A stretch of 64,000 nt of DNA. Source: Rariglobus hedericola. Lineage in GTDB: Bacteria; Verrucomicrobiota; Verrucomicrobiia; Opitutales; Opitutaceae. Every line of letters begins with the position of its first letter. The first letter of the stretch is position 1. Under the pieces are notes generated by a model, which did not search any database, was not told where the DNA came from, and saw only the letters and a list, made by a program, of their open reading frames with translations. Below are positions 52,531 to 61,096 of this stretch, piece after piece. The translations under genes were made by a program, and so were the position numbers. Location of the stretch: NCBI RefSeq assembly GCF_007559335.1, contig NZ_VMBG01000001.1, positions 1,364,001-1,428,000 of the forward strand. Reading direction: 5' to 3'.

Positions 52531-53427
52531 ATGTTCGCTCGCCTCCTCGGCCGTTCCGGCCTGCTGATCGCCCTCTCCTGCGCTGCTTCCGGTCTGTTCG
52601 CCCAAGAGCAGCCCGTCGTCGAAGCACCGCAGCAAGAAACCTTCGTCCAGGCCCTCGAAGCCAACGGCATCAAACTCGCCGCCAGTCCTGCAAAGGTAAA
52701 GCTGGGCGACATTGCCGAGATCACGCTACCCGAAGGTTTCCACGCCGTGGAGCGTGGCTCGTTGAAAAAATTCTACGAGTTCACCCGCAATTCCATGGGT
52801 GGCAGTGAAGTCGGCGTGCTCATCGCCCCCGGCGGATGGATGCTCTTCTTCGATTACGACGACTCGGGCTACGTAAAGGACGACGACAAGAACTCCCTCG
52901 AAGCCCCCAAGCTCATGAAGTCGATGACGTCCAATCAGGACGCGGCCAACAAGGAGCGCGTGAAGCGTGGTTGGGACGAAATGAAAATCGCCGGCTGGGC
53001 CGCCGAGCCGCATTACGACACCAAGACCAACAACCTCAAGTGGGCCATCAAGCTCACCTCTTCGCGCGACAACCACCAGAGCTACTGGATTAACGAAAGC
53101 ATCCGCCTGCTCGGTCGTGGCGGCGTCATGGAAGTCACCCTCGTGACCGACAACGAGACCTTCGCCGCCGACTCCGCCGCCGCCGATTCCCTGCTGACCA
53201 ACCGCTACACCTATGTCTCCGGCCAGCGTTACGCCGAATTCAAGGAGGGCGACAAAATCGCCGAATACGGTCTCGCCGCCCTCGTGCTCGGCGGTGCCGG
53301 CGCCGTCGCGCTCAAACTCGGTTTCTTCCAGAAATTCTGGAAGTTCCTCGTCTTCGGTGCCGTCGCCCTGTTCGGCGCCATCGGCAAACTCTGGAACAAG
53401 ATCACCGGGCGTAATCCCGACGCCTGA
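52531..53427 (+). CDS. DUF2167-family membrane protein
   Basis: 298 residues. A signal peptide (GLLIALSCAASGLFAQ) is followed by a soluble region with the DUF2167 marks LGDIAEITLPEGFHAVE, GVLIAPGGWMLFFDYDDSGYVKDDDK and VKRGWDEMKIAGWAAEPHYD. The C-terminus has two spans (about 250-285). Members are integral proteins of unknown function in many Gram-negative bacteria. It is 47 bp downstream of pyrC and may be cotranscribed. Confidence 0.9.
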   Translation: MFARLLGRSGLLIALSCAASGLFAQEQPVVEAPQQETFVQALEANGIKLAASPAKVKLGDIAEITLPEGFHAVERGSLKKFYEFTRNSMGGSEVGVLIAPGGWMLFFDYDDSGYVKDDDKNSLEAPKLMKSMTSNQDAANKERVKRGWDEMKIAGWAAEPHYDTKTNNLKWAIKLTSSRDNHQSYWINESIRLLGRGGVMEVTLVTDNETFAADSAAADSLLTNRYTYVSGQRYAEFKEGDKIAEYGLAALVLGGAGAVALKLGFFQKFWKFLVFGAVALFGAIGKLWNKITGRNPDA

Positions 53428-53444
53428 TCTTGGCGTCCGCATCC

Positions 53445-54626
53445 ATGTCCTCCGAATGGTGGTCGATCCTTGCTGTATTCTGGGGTCTCTACCTTGCGGA
53501 TGGACTGCGTGGCGGCCGGCGTGACCGCCTTTTCTTTTACGCCTGGTTTGGCGATCGCACCTCGCACCTGCGCGTCACGCAGAGTTCATGGTTTTTGATT
53601 CCGCCGTTGTCCGATGCGTGCGCGCTGATCGCCGAGGATCTCCCCGCTTCACTGGCACCGGAAGGCCTCACCAACTGGCCGTCTGTCTCCGCCTCGCGTC
53701 CACCACCCTTGCCCCAGCATGTCGCGATTTTTCGCTGGGAGGATATCCAGCGCATCGAAGACCGGAGCGGCTGGATTTTCATCAATGAACGTCGCTTCAC
53801 ACCGGCCTCACCCGGCCTTACAGCCAAAGCGCTCGAAGCACTCGCCCGAGAACTCGCACCGCTATCGCCCGAGGCGCGCACCACACGATTGACCGCGTGG
53901 CAGACAGGCCGGTTTTCCAGCGCCCGCCTTCGCCGCCGCTTCCAATCCATCATGGTGCGCAGCCGCAGTCTCGCTTTTTTGAATACGGTGCAGCTGCTGT
54001 TTGCCGCCGGTCTGAGTGCGTATGTGTTGCTCGACGTTCCGTCGCACATTCCGCCCGTAATGCACGACGCACTCGTCGGCGTGCTTCCGGTCTATCTGGT
54101 CGCCTACGCGGCGGCTCACGTCACCGCATTGGTATTATTTTACCGGCTGCACCGGCGCTTTTTTCCAAAGGCCGGACAAGAGCGCGCCAGTGCCTTGTTC
54201 ACCGCCCTGCTCGTTCCTCCGCAAGCCTTACGTCTGCGCCTGCACCTGACCGCCAAGCTCGCCGGTGGTCTTCATCCGCTGGCGGTCGCGCTGGCCTGCT
54301 CCCGCCCCGGTGTCGCGCAGACCTTTGCCGCCGACACTCTGCGTGATCTGCATTGGCCACTCAGGCCCGCCGGACTTCCAGCCGATATCAGCGCGCTTGC
54401 AGATTCGTCCGCGCGACTCCTTGAGCCGGTCGTGCTCGCCGCGTTTGCGAGCCAGACTCCGCCGGTTTCCCCTGATGATTTACTGGCGCCACCACTGCGC
54501 GAATCGCCGGAGGCCTGCGCGTATTGTCCACGTTGCGGCGACCAATTCACGCGGCCCGACTCGCATTGCAGCCACGGCGTTGCGCTCTTGCCGCTCCCGC
54601 CGATTATTAACGACCGCCGCTCCTGA
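53445..54626 (+). CDS. hypothetical membrane protein with C-terminal zinc-ribbon-like motif
   Basis: 393 residues from ATG 53445. One span at the N-terminus and three spans in about 190-260. The sequence WWSILAVFWGLYLADGLRGG is typical for small membrane anchors. The last 40 residues contain CAYCPRCGDQFTRPDSHCSHG, with five Cys and one His spaced as for a zinc finger or ribbon. No homology recognised. It is directly upstream of the CPBP protease, with a two-base gap, so they likely act together. Confidence 0.7.
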   Translation: MSSEWWSILAVFWGLYLADGLRGGRRDRLFFYAWFGDRTSHLRVTQSSWFLIPPLSDACALIAEDLPASLAPEGLTNWPSVSASRPPPLPQHVAIFRWEDIQRIEDRSGWIFINERRFTPASPGLTAKALEALARELAPLSPEARTTRLTAWQTGRFSSARLRRRFQSIMVRSRSLAFLNTVQLLFAAGLSAYVLLDVPSHIPPVMHDALVGVLPVYLVAYAAAHVTALVLFYRLHRRFFPKAGQERASALFTALLVPPQALRLRLHLTAKLAGGLHPLAVALACSRPGVAQTFAADTLRDLHWPLRPAGLPADISALADSSARLLEPVVLAAFASQTPPVSPDDLLAPPLRESPEACAYCPRCGDQFTRPDSHCSHGVALLPLPPIINDRRS

Positions 54627-54628
54627 CC

Positions 54629-55501
54629 ATGCCCGATCCTGTCAATCCGCCCACTTTGATCATCGTTGCCGAAATCGGCTGCTGGCTGGCTGGATTGCTT
54701 TTGCTGGTCCGACTGTTCACGGGACGGCTTGGTTCACACCGGCCTACGCTCAGGCCTTGGACTGTATCCGTAGAGGGCTTTGTCATGAGTATTCTGCTGG
54801 TCGTCGCCGGCGGACTTTTACTGCCGCACGCCGCAACCTACCTGAACGACGACATTCTCGGTCCCGCCGCCCGCAACGGAGACTGGTGGCAAATCGTGCA
54901 AGGCGCCGCTTTTCAACTAGGTATGCTTGGCGGCGGTTTCATCAGCATTATTATCTCACGCTTTGCCAAGACCAGCCAGCCACCGCCGCTGCCGGAACCC
55001 GCCGTCACCGCATCCGCTGCGCGGGCACCAGCACCACGCACGCCCAATTTTCTCATAGCCGGCATCGCTACATTTGCGATCGCCCTGCCGGTGATCGGCG
55101 GCATCGGCTTCGTCTGGAAAATCGTGGTCGAGTCACTCGGTTTCCCCATGGAAGAACAGGAAATGGTCGATCTGTTTCGCAATGCCGAAAGCCCGTCCTT
55201 CCTAGTGGCGATGATCGTGCTGGCGTCCGTAATCGCCCCCGTCACCGAGGAGATGATTTTTCGCGCCGGACTGTTTCGCTACTTGCGCACCCGTATTCCG
55301 CGCTGGCTCGCGCTCATCCTGCCCGCAGTGATCTTCGCAGTCCTGCACGGCAACGTCGTCGCCTTCCTGCCGCTCTTTGCGCTCGGGCTTTTTTTCGCCC
55401 TGGCCTACGAGCGCACCGGCAACATCGCGGTGCCGATGATCGCCCACGCGCTCTTCAACCTGCACACCATCGTCCTGGTGATGGCCGGAGTCACCGCTTG
55501 A
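54629..55501 (+). CDS. CPBP-family intramembrane protease (CAAX-like)
   Basis: 290 residues with about eight spans. The three CPBP motifs are visible: EEMIFRAGLFRYL (EExxxR), FAVLHGNVVAF (His) and IAHALFNLHT (HxxxN). The family includes CAAX proteases and bacteriocin self-immunity proteins. The N-terminal half is less conserved. It starts two bases after the preceding zinc-ribbon protein. Confidence 0.92.
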   Translation: MPDPVNPPTLIIVAEIGCWLAGLLLLVRLFTGRLGSHRPTLRPWTVSVEGFVMSILLVVAGGLLLPHAATYLNDDILGPAARNGDWWQIVQGAAFQLGMLGGGFISIIISRFAKTSQPPPLPEPAVTASAARAPAPRTPNFLIAGIATFAIALPVIGGIGFVWKIVVESLGFPMEEQEMVDLFRNAESPSFLVAMIVLASVIAPVTEEMIFRAGLFRYLRTRIPRWLALILPAVIFAVLHGNVVAFLPLFALGLFFALAYERTGNIAVPMIAHALFNLHTIVLVMAGVTA

Positions 55502-55532
55502 TTCCCGCCACCGCTTGTCCTGTGTAAATAGC

Positions 55533-56480
55533 GTGCACCCCTTCACCGCCAACACCGCCGATTCCGTCAGCTCGCTGGGAGAGCTGCGTTTGATCGCGGC
55601 GATCCGGCGCTGGTTGGGCAAGGCCACACCTCCATCACCGTTTGGCATCGGCGACGACTGCGCCGTGCTGCCGGCCTCGCGCCATCCGCAATTGGTAACC
55701 GTTGATCCCGTAGTTTACGGCGAACACTTCGACGATTCCATTCCTGCGCGCGCCGTCGCCGCCAAGCTCCTCAAGCGCAACCTCAGCGACATCGCCGCGA
55801 TGGGCGGACACCCGCGCGCCGCCGTGATCGCCCTCGCGCTCGATCCGAAGGTAAGCACGCGCTGGCTTGAACAATTTTATCGTGGTCTCGCCGCGACCGC
55901 ACGCAGCTACGGCGTGCCCATCGCCGGCGGCGACATCACGCGCCAACAGGGCGGACTCGCCGCAACCCTCACCCTCATCGGCGAAGCCCGCGGTCCCCGC
56001 GCCCTCACGCGTCGCGGCGCGAAAATCGGCGACTGGATCTACGTCACCGGCACACTCGGCGGCAGTATCCTCGGCCACCATCACAGGTTCACTCCACGCC
56101 TCGCCGAAGGCAGCTGGCTCGCCGATCGTCGCGACGTGCGCTCGCTCATGGACCTCAGCGACGGCCTCGCCAAAGATCTGCACGCCCTCACTCCAGAACG
56201 CGCAGTGCCATCACTCATCGGGGCTGCGATTCCCATCAGCGCCGCCGCACGCACGCTCGCCAAACGCGACCAACGCTCCGCGCTTACCCACGCATTATCC
56301 GACGGCGAAGATTTCGAATTGTTGTTCACCGTTGCCGCACGCACCGATCGCTCCGCCTTCGAAACGGCCTGGCGCAAAAAATTCAAGACCCGCCTCACCT
56401 GCATCGGCCGCTTTACGCGCACGCTCGAGGCCGGCGCGCTTAACCCCGACGATTTCACCGGCTATGAGCATCTTCGCTAA
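55533..56480 (+). CDS. thiL: thiamine-monophosphate kinase
   Basis: About 315 residues from a GTG at 55533 (HPFTANTAD); a TTG at 55515 would add six residues. Family motifs are GELRLIAAIRRWLG, FGIGDDCAVLP, LLKRNLSDIAAMGG, IAGGDITRQ and a C-terminal SDGEDFELLF. It phosphorylates thiamine phosphate to thiamine diphosphate with ATP. The stop overlaps the tsaE start by 17 bases, so expression is coupled. No other thi genes are nearby. Confidence 0.94.
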   Translation: MHPFTANTADSVSSLGELRLIAAIRRWLGKATPPSPFGIGDDCAVLPASRHPQLVTVDPVVYGEHFDDSIPARAVAAKLLKRNLSDIAAMGGHPRAAVIALALDPKVSTRWLEQFYRGLAATARSYGVPIAGGDITRQQGGLAATLTLIGEARGPRALTRRGAKIGDWIYVTGTLGGSILGHHHRFTPRLAEGSWLADRRDVRSLMDLSDGLAKDLHALTPERAVPSLIGAAIPISAAARTLAKRDQRSALTHALSDGEDFELLFTVAARTDRSAFETAWRKKFKTRLTCIGRFTRTLEAGALNPDDFTGYEHLR

Positions 56481-56901
56481 ACTCCGCGAGGGCGTCACCA
56501 CCGCGTCCGCCGCCGAGACGCATGCGCTCGCGCGCGAACTCGCCGCCGCGTTGCCACCCGACAGCACGCTCGCACTTCACGGCGATCTCGGCGTGGGCAA
56601 AACGACCTTTGTGCAAGGCCTAGCACGCGGCCTTGGGGTGACTGATCCGGTGACGAGCCCGACGTTCAACATCTTCACGCTCTACAAAGGCGGCGCGCGC
56701 ACGCTCGTGCACATGGACGCCTATCGCCTCGAAAACGACTGGCAGATCGATGCACTCATGCTCGAGGATTTTCTGGTGAGCCCGTGGTGCCTCGCCGTTG
56801 AGTGGCCCGAAAAAATCGCCGCGTGGATTCCCGCCAACGCGCTTCATCTGGAACTCGGTATCACCCCGGACCAGCGCCACACGATTCGCCTGCTGGGTTG
56901 A
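56464..56901 (+). CDS. tsaE: tRNA threonylcarbamoyladenosine biosynthesis ATPase TsaE
   Basis: 145 residues from ATG 56464. P-loop [20 protein letters not shown], then [13 protein letters not shown], the acidic HMDAYRL and VEWPEKI. TsaE hydrolyses ATP to complete a TsaB-TsaD cycle that makes t6A at position 37 of tRNAs reading ANN codons. A terminator is 11 bp downstream. Confidence 0.95.
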   Translation: MSIFAKLREGVTTASAAETHALARELAAALPPDSTLALHGDLGVGKTTFVQGLARGLGVTDPVTSPTFNIFTLYKGGARTLVHMDAYRLENDWQIDALMLEDFLVSPWCLAVEWPEKIAAWIPANALHLELGITPDQRHTIRLLG

Positions 56902-56911
56902 TCAAATAAAA

Positions 56912-56938
56912 AAAGCCGCCCGTTTCAGGGCGGCCTTT
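56912..56938. terminator. bidirectional terminator
   Basis: AAAGCCGCCC pairs with GGGCGGCCTTT around a six-base loop, with an A run on the left and a short T run on the right. It separates the convergent tsaE and RG-rich protein genes. Confidence 0.8.
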
Positions 56939-56972
56939 GAAACTCACAATCGGCTTCAGCGATCAGCGGATT

Positions 56973-58802
56973 TTATTCCGATGCAGGAGCGGATTCGGTA
57001 GCGGGAGCCTCGGGGAAGTTCTCCGGATCGTGCTCGGCGCTCTCGATTTCCTTCTTGCGCGACTCAACCACGGGGGCCGGTGCGAACAGACGTCCATCGA
57101 TGAACTCGGTGACGTAGCCTTCGCTCACCAACCAGCGCAGGTCGCCATTGAGGCGGTTGAGCTTGGCGGACTGTTCCGGGCTGAGCGCGGGCGCGGCCGG
57201 AGCAACTGTCTCGGGCGCGGCACCTTCCGCGGCCTTCGCCGGAGCGGCAGGAGCGGAGAAGCCGAGGAACTTGTCGGACAGTTCGCTAGCCTTGATCATC
57301 GGATGAGTCTCGATGAACGCGATCAGCGCGCCGATGGAATCGGAGAACGTCTGGTTCGGGATGCGGAACTTACGCTTCACCGCGCAGACGTAGCTGATGC
57401 CCTTCGAGCCCTTCTTGAAGATCGTGAAGCTCTCACGACGCAGACGGCCGCGGAGCGCATTGGCGGTATCTAGCGGGAACCGGCGCTGACGCTCGAGTGC
57501 GCCTTCGATCGTGCGGCGGAGTTCGCCGGCGGGAAGGTTTTCGAGGTTCTTGCCGGAGAAGCGCAGGGACTCGACCGTGCGGACGATCTTATCCTTGGCG
57601 GTGCCGAGCAGATATTCGCGGGCTTCTTCGAGCGAATCGAATGAAGGAGCTTGGGGAGCCTCGGGAGCCGAAGGCACCTCGGCGGCAACTTCAGGCGCAG
57701 CGGCTTCACCTTCGGCGGGCGCAACGGCATCGGCGGAAGCCTCGACCGCAGGAGCCGGAGCCGCGACCGCAGCGACGGCGGACGAAGCGAGCTTCAACGT
57801 ATAACGCGTGGCCTTCTTCATCTTCTCCAGCCACTGCGCGATCACCTCGGGCTCACGGACGGACTCGATCTTGTTACGATACACCTCGAACGGCAGCTTG
57901 ATGTTGGCTGCATGGTGCTGCTGCACGATCTGGTTGTAGCGGTGGTAATTGGGAGGTCCGAGCAATTCACCGGTGACGGTGCACTTGTTAATGACCTGGA
58001 AGTTGCCCTTGGGCGCATCGATCTCGACCTCGGCGGAGTCAAAGAACTGGCCGAGATGTTTCTCGAGGACGTGATTGATGGCGGCCTCTTCGTTTTCGAA
58101 GGGAATGCCATCCGGCACGGAGATCGCGAACGGAGCGGGCTTGGTCGCGGGAGCGGCACCCTCGGAGGGCTTGTGCTGAACGACGGCGATGAAGCGGTCG
58201 TTCTTGCCGATGATCACGCGGGCGATCTCAAAGAGCTCGTAGGTGCGGCAGGAGGCGCGAATCGCCTTGGCCAGCGCGGAGAAGCCGGTGTCTTCCGGAT
58301 AGAAAGTAACGTTGAAAAACGGGCTGATATAGGGGCCCTGCTCGCGGGGAGCGAAGCCGCCTTCGCGGGGGCCGCCGAAACGGGGACCACCACCCTGGCC
58401 GCCGCCGCGGTATTCACCACGGGGAGCACCGCCGCCGGGACCCTCGCGACGCGGGCCGCGGGAATCGAAGCCACCTTCACGACGTTCGCGAGGGGCTTGG
58501 GACGGAGCAGCAGAGTTGTCACCTGCGGGAGCCGAAGAAGGTGCGCCACCTTCAACCGGACCGGCGGGCTTGCGGAAACCGCGACGATCGCGGGGCGCGC
58601 CGGCGGAATCGCCTTCACGGCGGGGACGGTCATCGCGACGCGGACGGTCGTCACGACGTGGTTCACGTGAGCCTCCCGAGTTGCCGGCGGGGTCGGCTTT
58701 GTCTTGGGACCATTGCGTGCCAAAGCTGAAGCTTTGGAGTTGGGCCAAATCGATTTTGTTAAAATCTTTGGCCGGTTTATCGTTGGGAGGCGTCTCGGAC
58801 AT
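56973..58802 (-). CDS. RG/RGG-rich lineage-specific protein, putative RNA-binding
   Basis: 609 residues from ATG 58802 (MSETPPNDKP). About residues 40-170 are rich in Arg-Gly, Asp-Arg and Pro (EYRGGGQGGGPRFGG), typical of disordered RNA-binding tails. Two conserved-looking regions flank an Ala/Glu-rich spacer: GPYISPFFNVTFYPEDTGFSALAKAIRASCRTYELFEIARVIIGK, and a long helical region with VIAQWLEKMKKATRYTLK, ALRGRLRRESFTIFKKGSKGISYVCAVKRKF. I do not recognise the family. Codon use matches the rest of the chromosome. Confidence 0.8.
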   Translation of the reverse strand: MSETPPNDKPAKDFNKIDLAQLQSFSFGTQWSQDKADPAGNSGGSREPRRDDRPRRDDRPRREGDSAGAPRDRRGFRKPAGPVEGGAPSSAPAGDNSAAPSQAPRERREGGFDSRGPRREGPGGGAPRGEYRGGGQGGGPRFGGPREGGFAPREQGPYISPFFNVTFYPEDTGFSALAKAIRASCRTYELFEIARVIIGKNDRFIAVVQHKPSEGAAPATKPAPFAISVPDGIPFENEEAAINHVLEKHLGQFFDSAEVEIDAPKGNFQVINKCTVTGELLGPPNYHRYNQIVQQHHAANIKLPFEVYRNKIESVREPEVIAQWLEKMKKATRYTLKLASSAVAAVAAPAPAVEASADAVAPAEGEAAAPEVAAEVPSAPEAPQAPSFDSLEEAREYLLGTAKDKIVRTVESLRFSGKNLENLPAGELRRTIEGALERQRRFPLDTANALRGRLRRESFTIFKKGSKGISYVCAVKRKFRIPNQTFSDSIGALIAFIETHPMIKASELSDKFLGFSAPAAPAKAAEGAAPETVAPAAPALSPEQSAKLNRLNGDLRWLVSEGYVTEFIDGRLFAPAPVVESRKKEIESAEHDPENFPEAPATESAPASE

Positions 58803-58996
58803 TCGGAGCGATGCGGGCTTATAAGCCTGCGTAGGTGTTTGACTGAAGGCGGTCTTGGGAGGCGCTAATGCGCTCGGGCAGTCTCCATGCGCGCGGAGGA
58901 GTAGCAAGCTGTTTCCCGACGTGAGAAAAATGCATTTCGGGGCTTTACACGGCCCGAGAGATTTATCTTAGTCCGCCTTCCCTTCGTTAGAAACAT

Positions 58997-59081
58997 GCTC
59001 GGGTGGTGGAATTGGTAGACACACACGTTTGAGGGGCGTGTGCCGAAAGGCGTAAGGGTTCGAGTCCCTTCCCGAGCACCA
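58997..59081 (+). tRNA. tRNA-Leu (anticodon GAG)
   Basis: The acceptor strands are GCTCGGG and CCCGAGC with discriminator A and an encoded CCA. The D arm reads GGTGGAATTGGTAGAC. The anticodon loop TTGAGGG gives GAG. A long variable arm (TGCCGAAAGGCGT) follows, as expected for Leu. The T arm is AGGGTTCGAGTCCCT. Confidence 0.96.
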
Positions 59082-59090
59082 TTTTAGAAC

Positions 59091-59117
59091 CCGCACTTTT
59101 ATAGTGCGGTTTTTTTA
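59091..59117 (+). terminator. Rho-independent terminator after tRNA-Leu
   Basis: CCGCACT pairs with AGTGCGG around a small AT-rich loop and is followed by a run of Ts. It lies about ten bases after the CCA end and overlaps the end of the convergent hisA gene. Confidence 0.85.
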
Positions 59118-59894
59118 TGCCTGCTCCGGACGCTGGTTCCACAACACCAAGTCTGTGTAGCACACACCTCGACCGCCGAAGATATCCAGCGCACTACCCA
59201 CGGTGAGATCGAGTTTTCCGCCGCTGGCGTGCTCTACTTTTAAAACGTCATCCATCGTGGCGACGCCGCCGGCGTAGGTCATGGGAATCTTTCCCCATCC
59301 GCCCAAAAGGGCGACGAGGTCGGCGTCGATGCCGCCACACAGTCCTTCAACATCCGCCGCGTGAATCAGAAACTCCGCGCAACTCCCCGCCAGACGGTCG
59401 AGTATCTCCGGCGTCACGTGCAAATCCGTCAGCGTCTGCCAACGGTTCATGGCCACCGTCCAGCCACTCGCGGTGCGACGGCAACTGAGATCGAGCACGA
59501 GGCGCTCCGCGCCCACGCGGCGCTTCAGTGTTTCCAGCCGGTCGTCGAGAAACCGTCCGTCCGCATCAAAGAGCCACGAGGTCACGATCACATGGCTCGC
59601 GCCCGCTTCCAGCCACTGCGTCGCATTGTCAGCGTTGATACCACCACCAATGTGAAGCCCGCCCGGAAACGCCGCCAGCGCCTCGCGCGCAGCCTCGTCG
59701 TTGCCCTGCCCCAGCTTGATGACATGCCCGCCGAACAGCCCGTCAGCCTGGTAACGCGCGGCAAACGAAGCTGCGCTTTCATCGCTCACAAAATTCTCGC
59801 GCAGCCCCGCGCCATCATCGCGCAACGAACCGCCGACGATCTGCTTCACTTTACCGTCGTGGAGGTCGATGCAGGGGCGGAACTTGGTTGGCAT
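59115..59894 (-). CDS. hisA: HisA-type isomerase of the eukaryotic HIS6 form
   Basis: 259 residues from ATG 59894 (MPTKFRPCIDLHDG). The N-terminus FRPCIDLHDGKVKQIVGG, ending in GG-SL, and GGHVIKLG, GLHIGGGINADNA, VIVTSWLF, and FLIHAADVEGLCGGID match the eukaryotic type of the HisA isomerase rather than the usual bacterial HisA. The two catalytic Asp positions are Asp9 (CIDLHDG) and the Asp in HAADVEG. The enzyme opens the ProFAR ribose in histidine synthesis. It is the only histidine gene in the window. Confidence 0.88.
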   Translation of the reverse strand: MPTKFRPCIDLHDGKVKQIVGGSLRDDGAGLRENFVSDESAASFAARYQADGLFGGHVIKLGQGNDEAAREALAAFPGGLHIGGGINADNATQWLEAGASHVIVTSWLFDADGRFLDDRLETLKRRVGAERLVLDLSCRRTASGWTVAMNRWQTLTDLHVTPEILDRLAGSCAEFLIHAADVEGLCGGIDADLVALLGGWGKIPMTYAGGVATMDDVLKVEHASGGKLDLTVGSALDIFGGRGVCYTDLVLWNQRPEQA

Positions 59895-60057
59895 AGAAGA
59901 AAACACCGCACCGTAGGTCCGCCGACGCGTTAGGCAATGCAGCTTTCAGCCAACCGTTTTCGGTGCCCTCCCACCGGCGCCGCGAGCAAGCGCGGTCTTC
60001 ACCGTCTCGCATCTGGATTTGACCCCGCGCCCCCCCGCGTGGAATGTCCGCCATCCC

Positions 60058-60996
60058 ATGACGTTGGACGACATCACGAAGGCACTGCTCGCCTCCTACG
60101 AAACCGAGGGCGGCATCAACCACCTCGACGGCATCAACCTGCCCTCCGACGAATCGGTGAACCGCCTCGCGTCCGATTTCATGCACCTGCTTTTCCCGGG
60201 GTTTTTCGAGCAAAAGCCCGTCACGAAGAAAGAGGTTCCCGCGCTCACCGCGTCGCGTCTCGGCGCGATTCAGACCAGCCTTTCGTCCAACATCGAGAAG
60301 GCCCTTTCGCACGCCCGCACCGAGGACGCCTCCGTCCGCGCCGCGTCGATCACCACCGAGCTCCTCAGCCGCCTGCCCGACATCCGCCGTATCGTGCAAA
60401 CCGATGTGCAGGCCGCCTACAACGGCGACCCCGCCGCCCGCAGCACCGAGGAAATCATCCTCGCCTACCCGTGCGTCCTCGTGATCTCGCTCCAGCGCAT
60501 CGCCCACGAACTCTACAAACTCGGCGTGCCCATCCTCCCTCGCATGCTCACCGAGTATGCCCACGAACGCACCGGCACCGACATCCATCCGGGCGCGCAG
60601 ATCGGCACGCACTTTTTTATCGATCACTGCACCGGCGTTGTCATTGGCGAGACCGCCCGCATCGGCAACCACGTCAAGATCTACCAAGGCGTCACCCTCG
60701 GCGCGAAGTCCTTCGAGGTCGATAACGACGGCAACCCGATCAAGGGCGTGAAACGCCATCCCGACATCGACGACAACGTCACCATCTACGCGCACGCCAC
60801 CATCCTCGGCGGCGACACCAAGATCGGCGCGCACTCCATCATCGGTGCCAACGTCTGGATCCTCGAACCGGTTCCCTCGAACAGCATCGCCTACTACAAA
60901 AACGAGAACCTCGTTATCCGCTCGCGGCGTAAAAAAGAAAAAGCACTCGAGTGCCGCGAAGCCGCCGAGATGCAGGCGTGGGATTGGAGCATCTGA
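60058..60996 (+). CDS. cysE: serine O-acetyltransferase
   Basis: 312 residues from ATG 60058. An N-terminal helical region precedes the hexapeptide left-handed beta-helix: IHPGAQIGTHFFIDHCTGVVIGE, ARIGNHVKIYQGVTLGA, and ILGGDTKIGAHSIIGANVWIL. The His and Asp of the active site lie in DHCTG and in the earlier QTDVQAAYNGDPA block. It acetylates serine with acetyl-CoA for cysteine synthesis. The long N-terminal form fits the EpsC/SrpG-like branch. Divergent from hisA with a spacing of about 160 bp. Confidence 0.93.
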   Translation: MTLDDITKALLASYETEGGINHLDGINLPSDESVNRLASDFMHLLFPGFFEQKPVTKKEVPALTASRLGAIQTSLSSNIEKALSHARTEDASVRAASITTELLSRLPDIRRIVQTDVQAAYNGDPAARSTEEIILAYPCVLVISLQRIAHELYKLGVPILPRMLTEYAHERTGTDIHPGAQIGTHFFIDHCTGVVIGETARIGNHVKIYQGVTLGAKSFEVDNDGNPIKGVKRHPDIDDNVTIYAHATILGGDTKIGAHSIIGANVWILEPVPSNSIAYYKNENLVIRSRRKKEKALECREAAEMQAWDWSI

Positions 60997-61019
60997 GCGG
61001 CGCAGCGCCTCTCAAAAGT

Positions 61020-61089
61020 AGCGAGTAGCGGGTAGTGAGTAGCGAGCATTCAAACCTCAGCGCTCCCGAGTCCGAACCTACCCGCTACT
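61020..61089. repeat. short iterated repeat with inverted arm
   Basis: AGTAGCGAGTAGCGGGTAGTGAGTAGCGAG is a run of 'GTAGCG' units. AGTAGCGGGTAG at 61024-61035 pairs perfectly with CTACCCGCTACT at 61078-61089. It lies between cysE and pyrD and could be a dispersed repeat that also acts as a transcription-end hairpin. Confidence 0.5.
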
Positions 61090-61096
61090 TCCCGCG

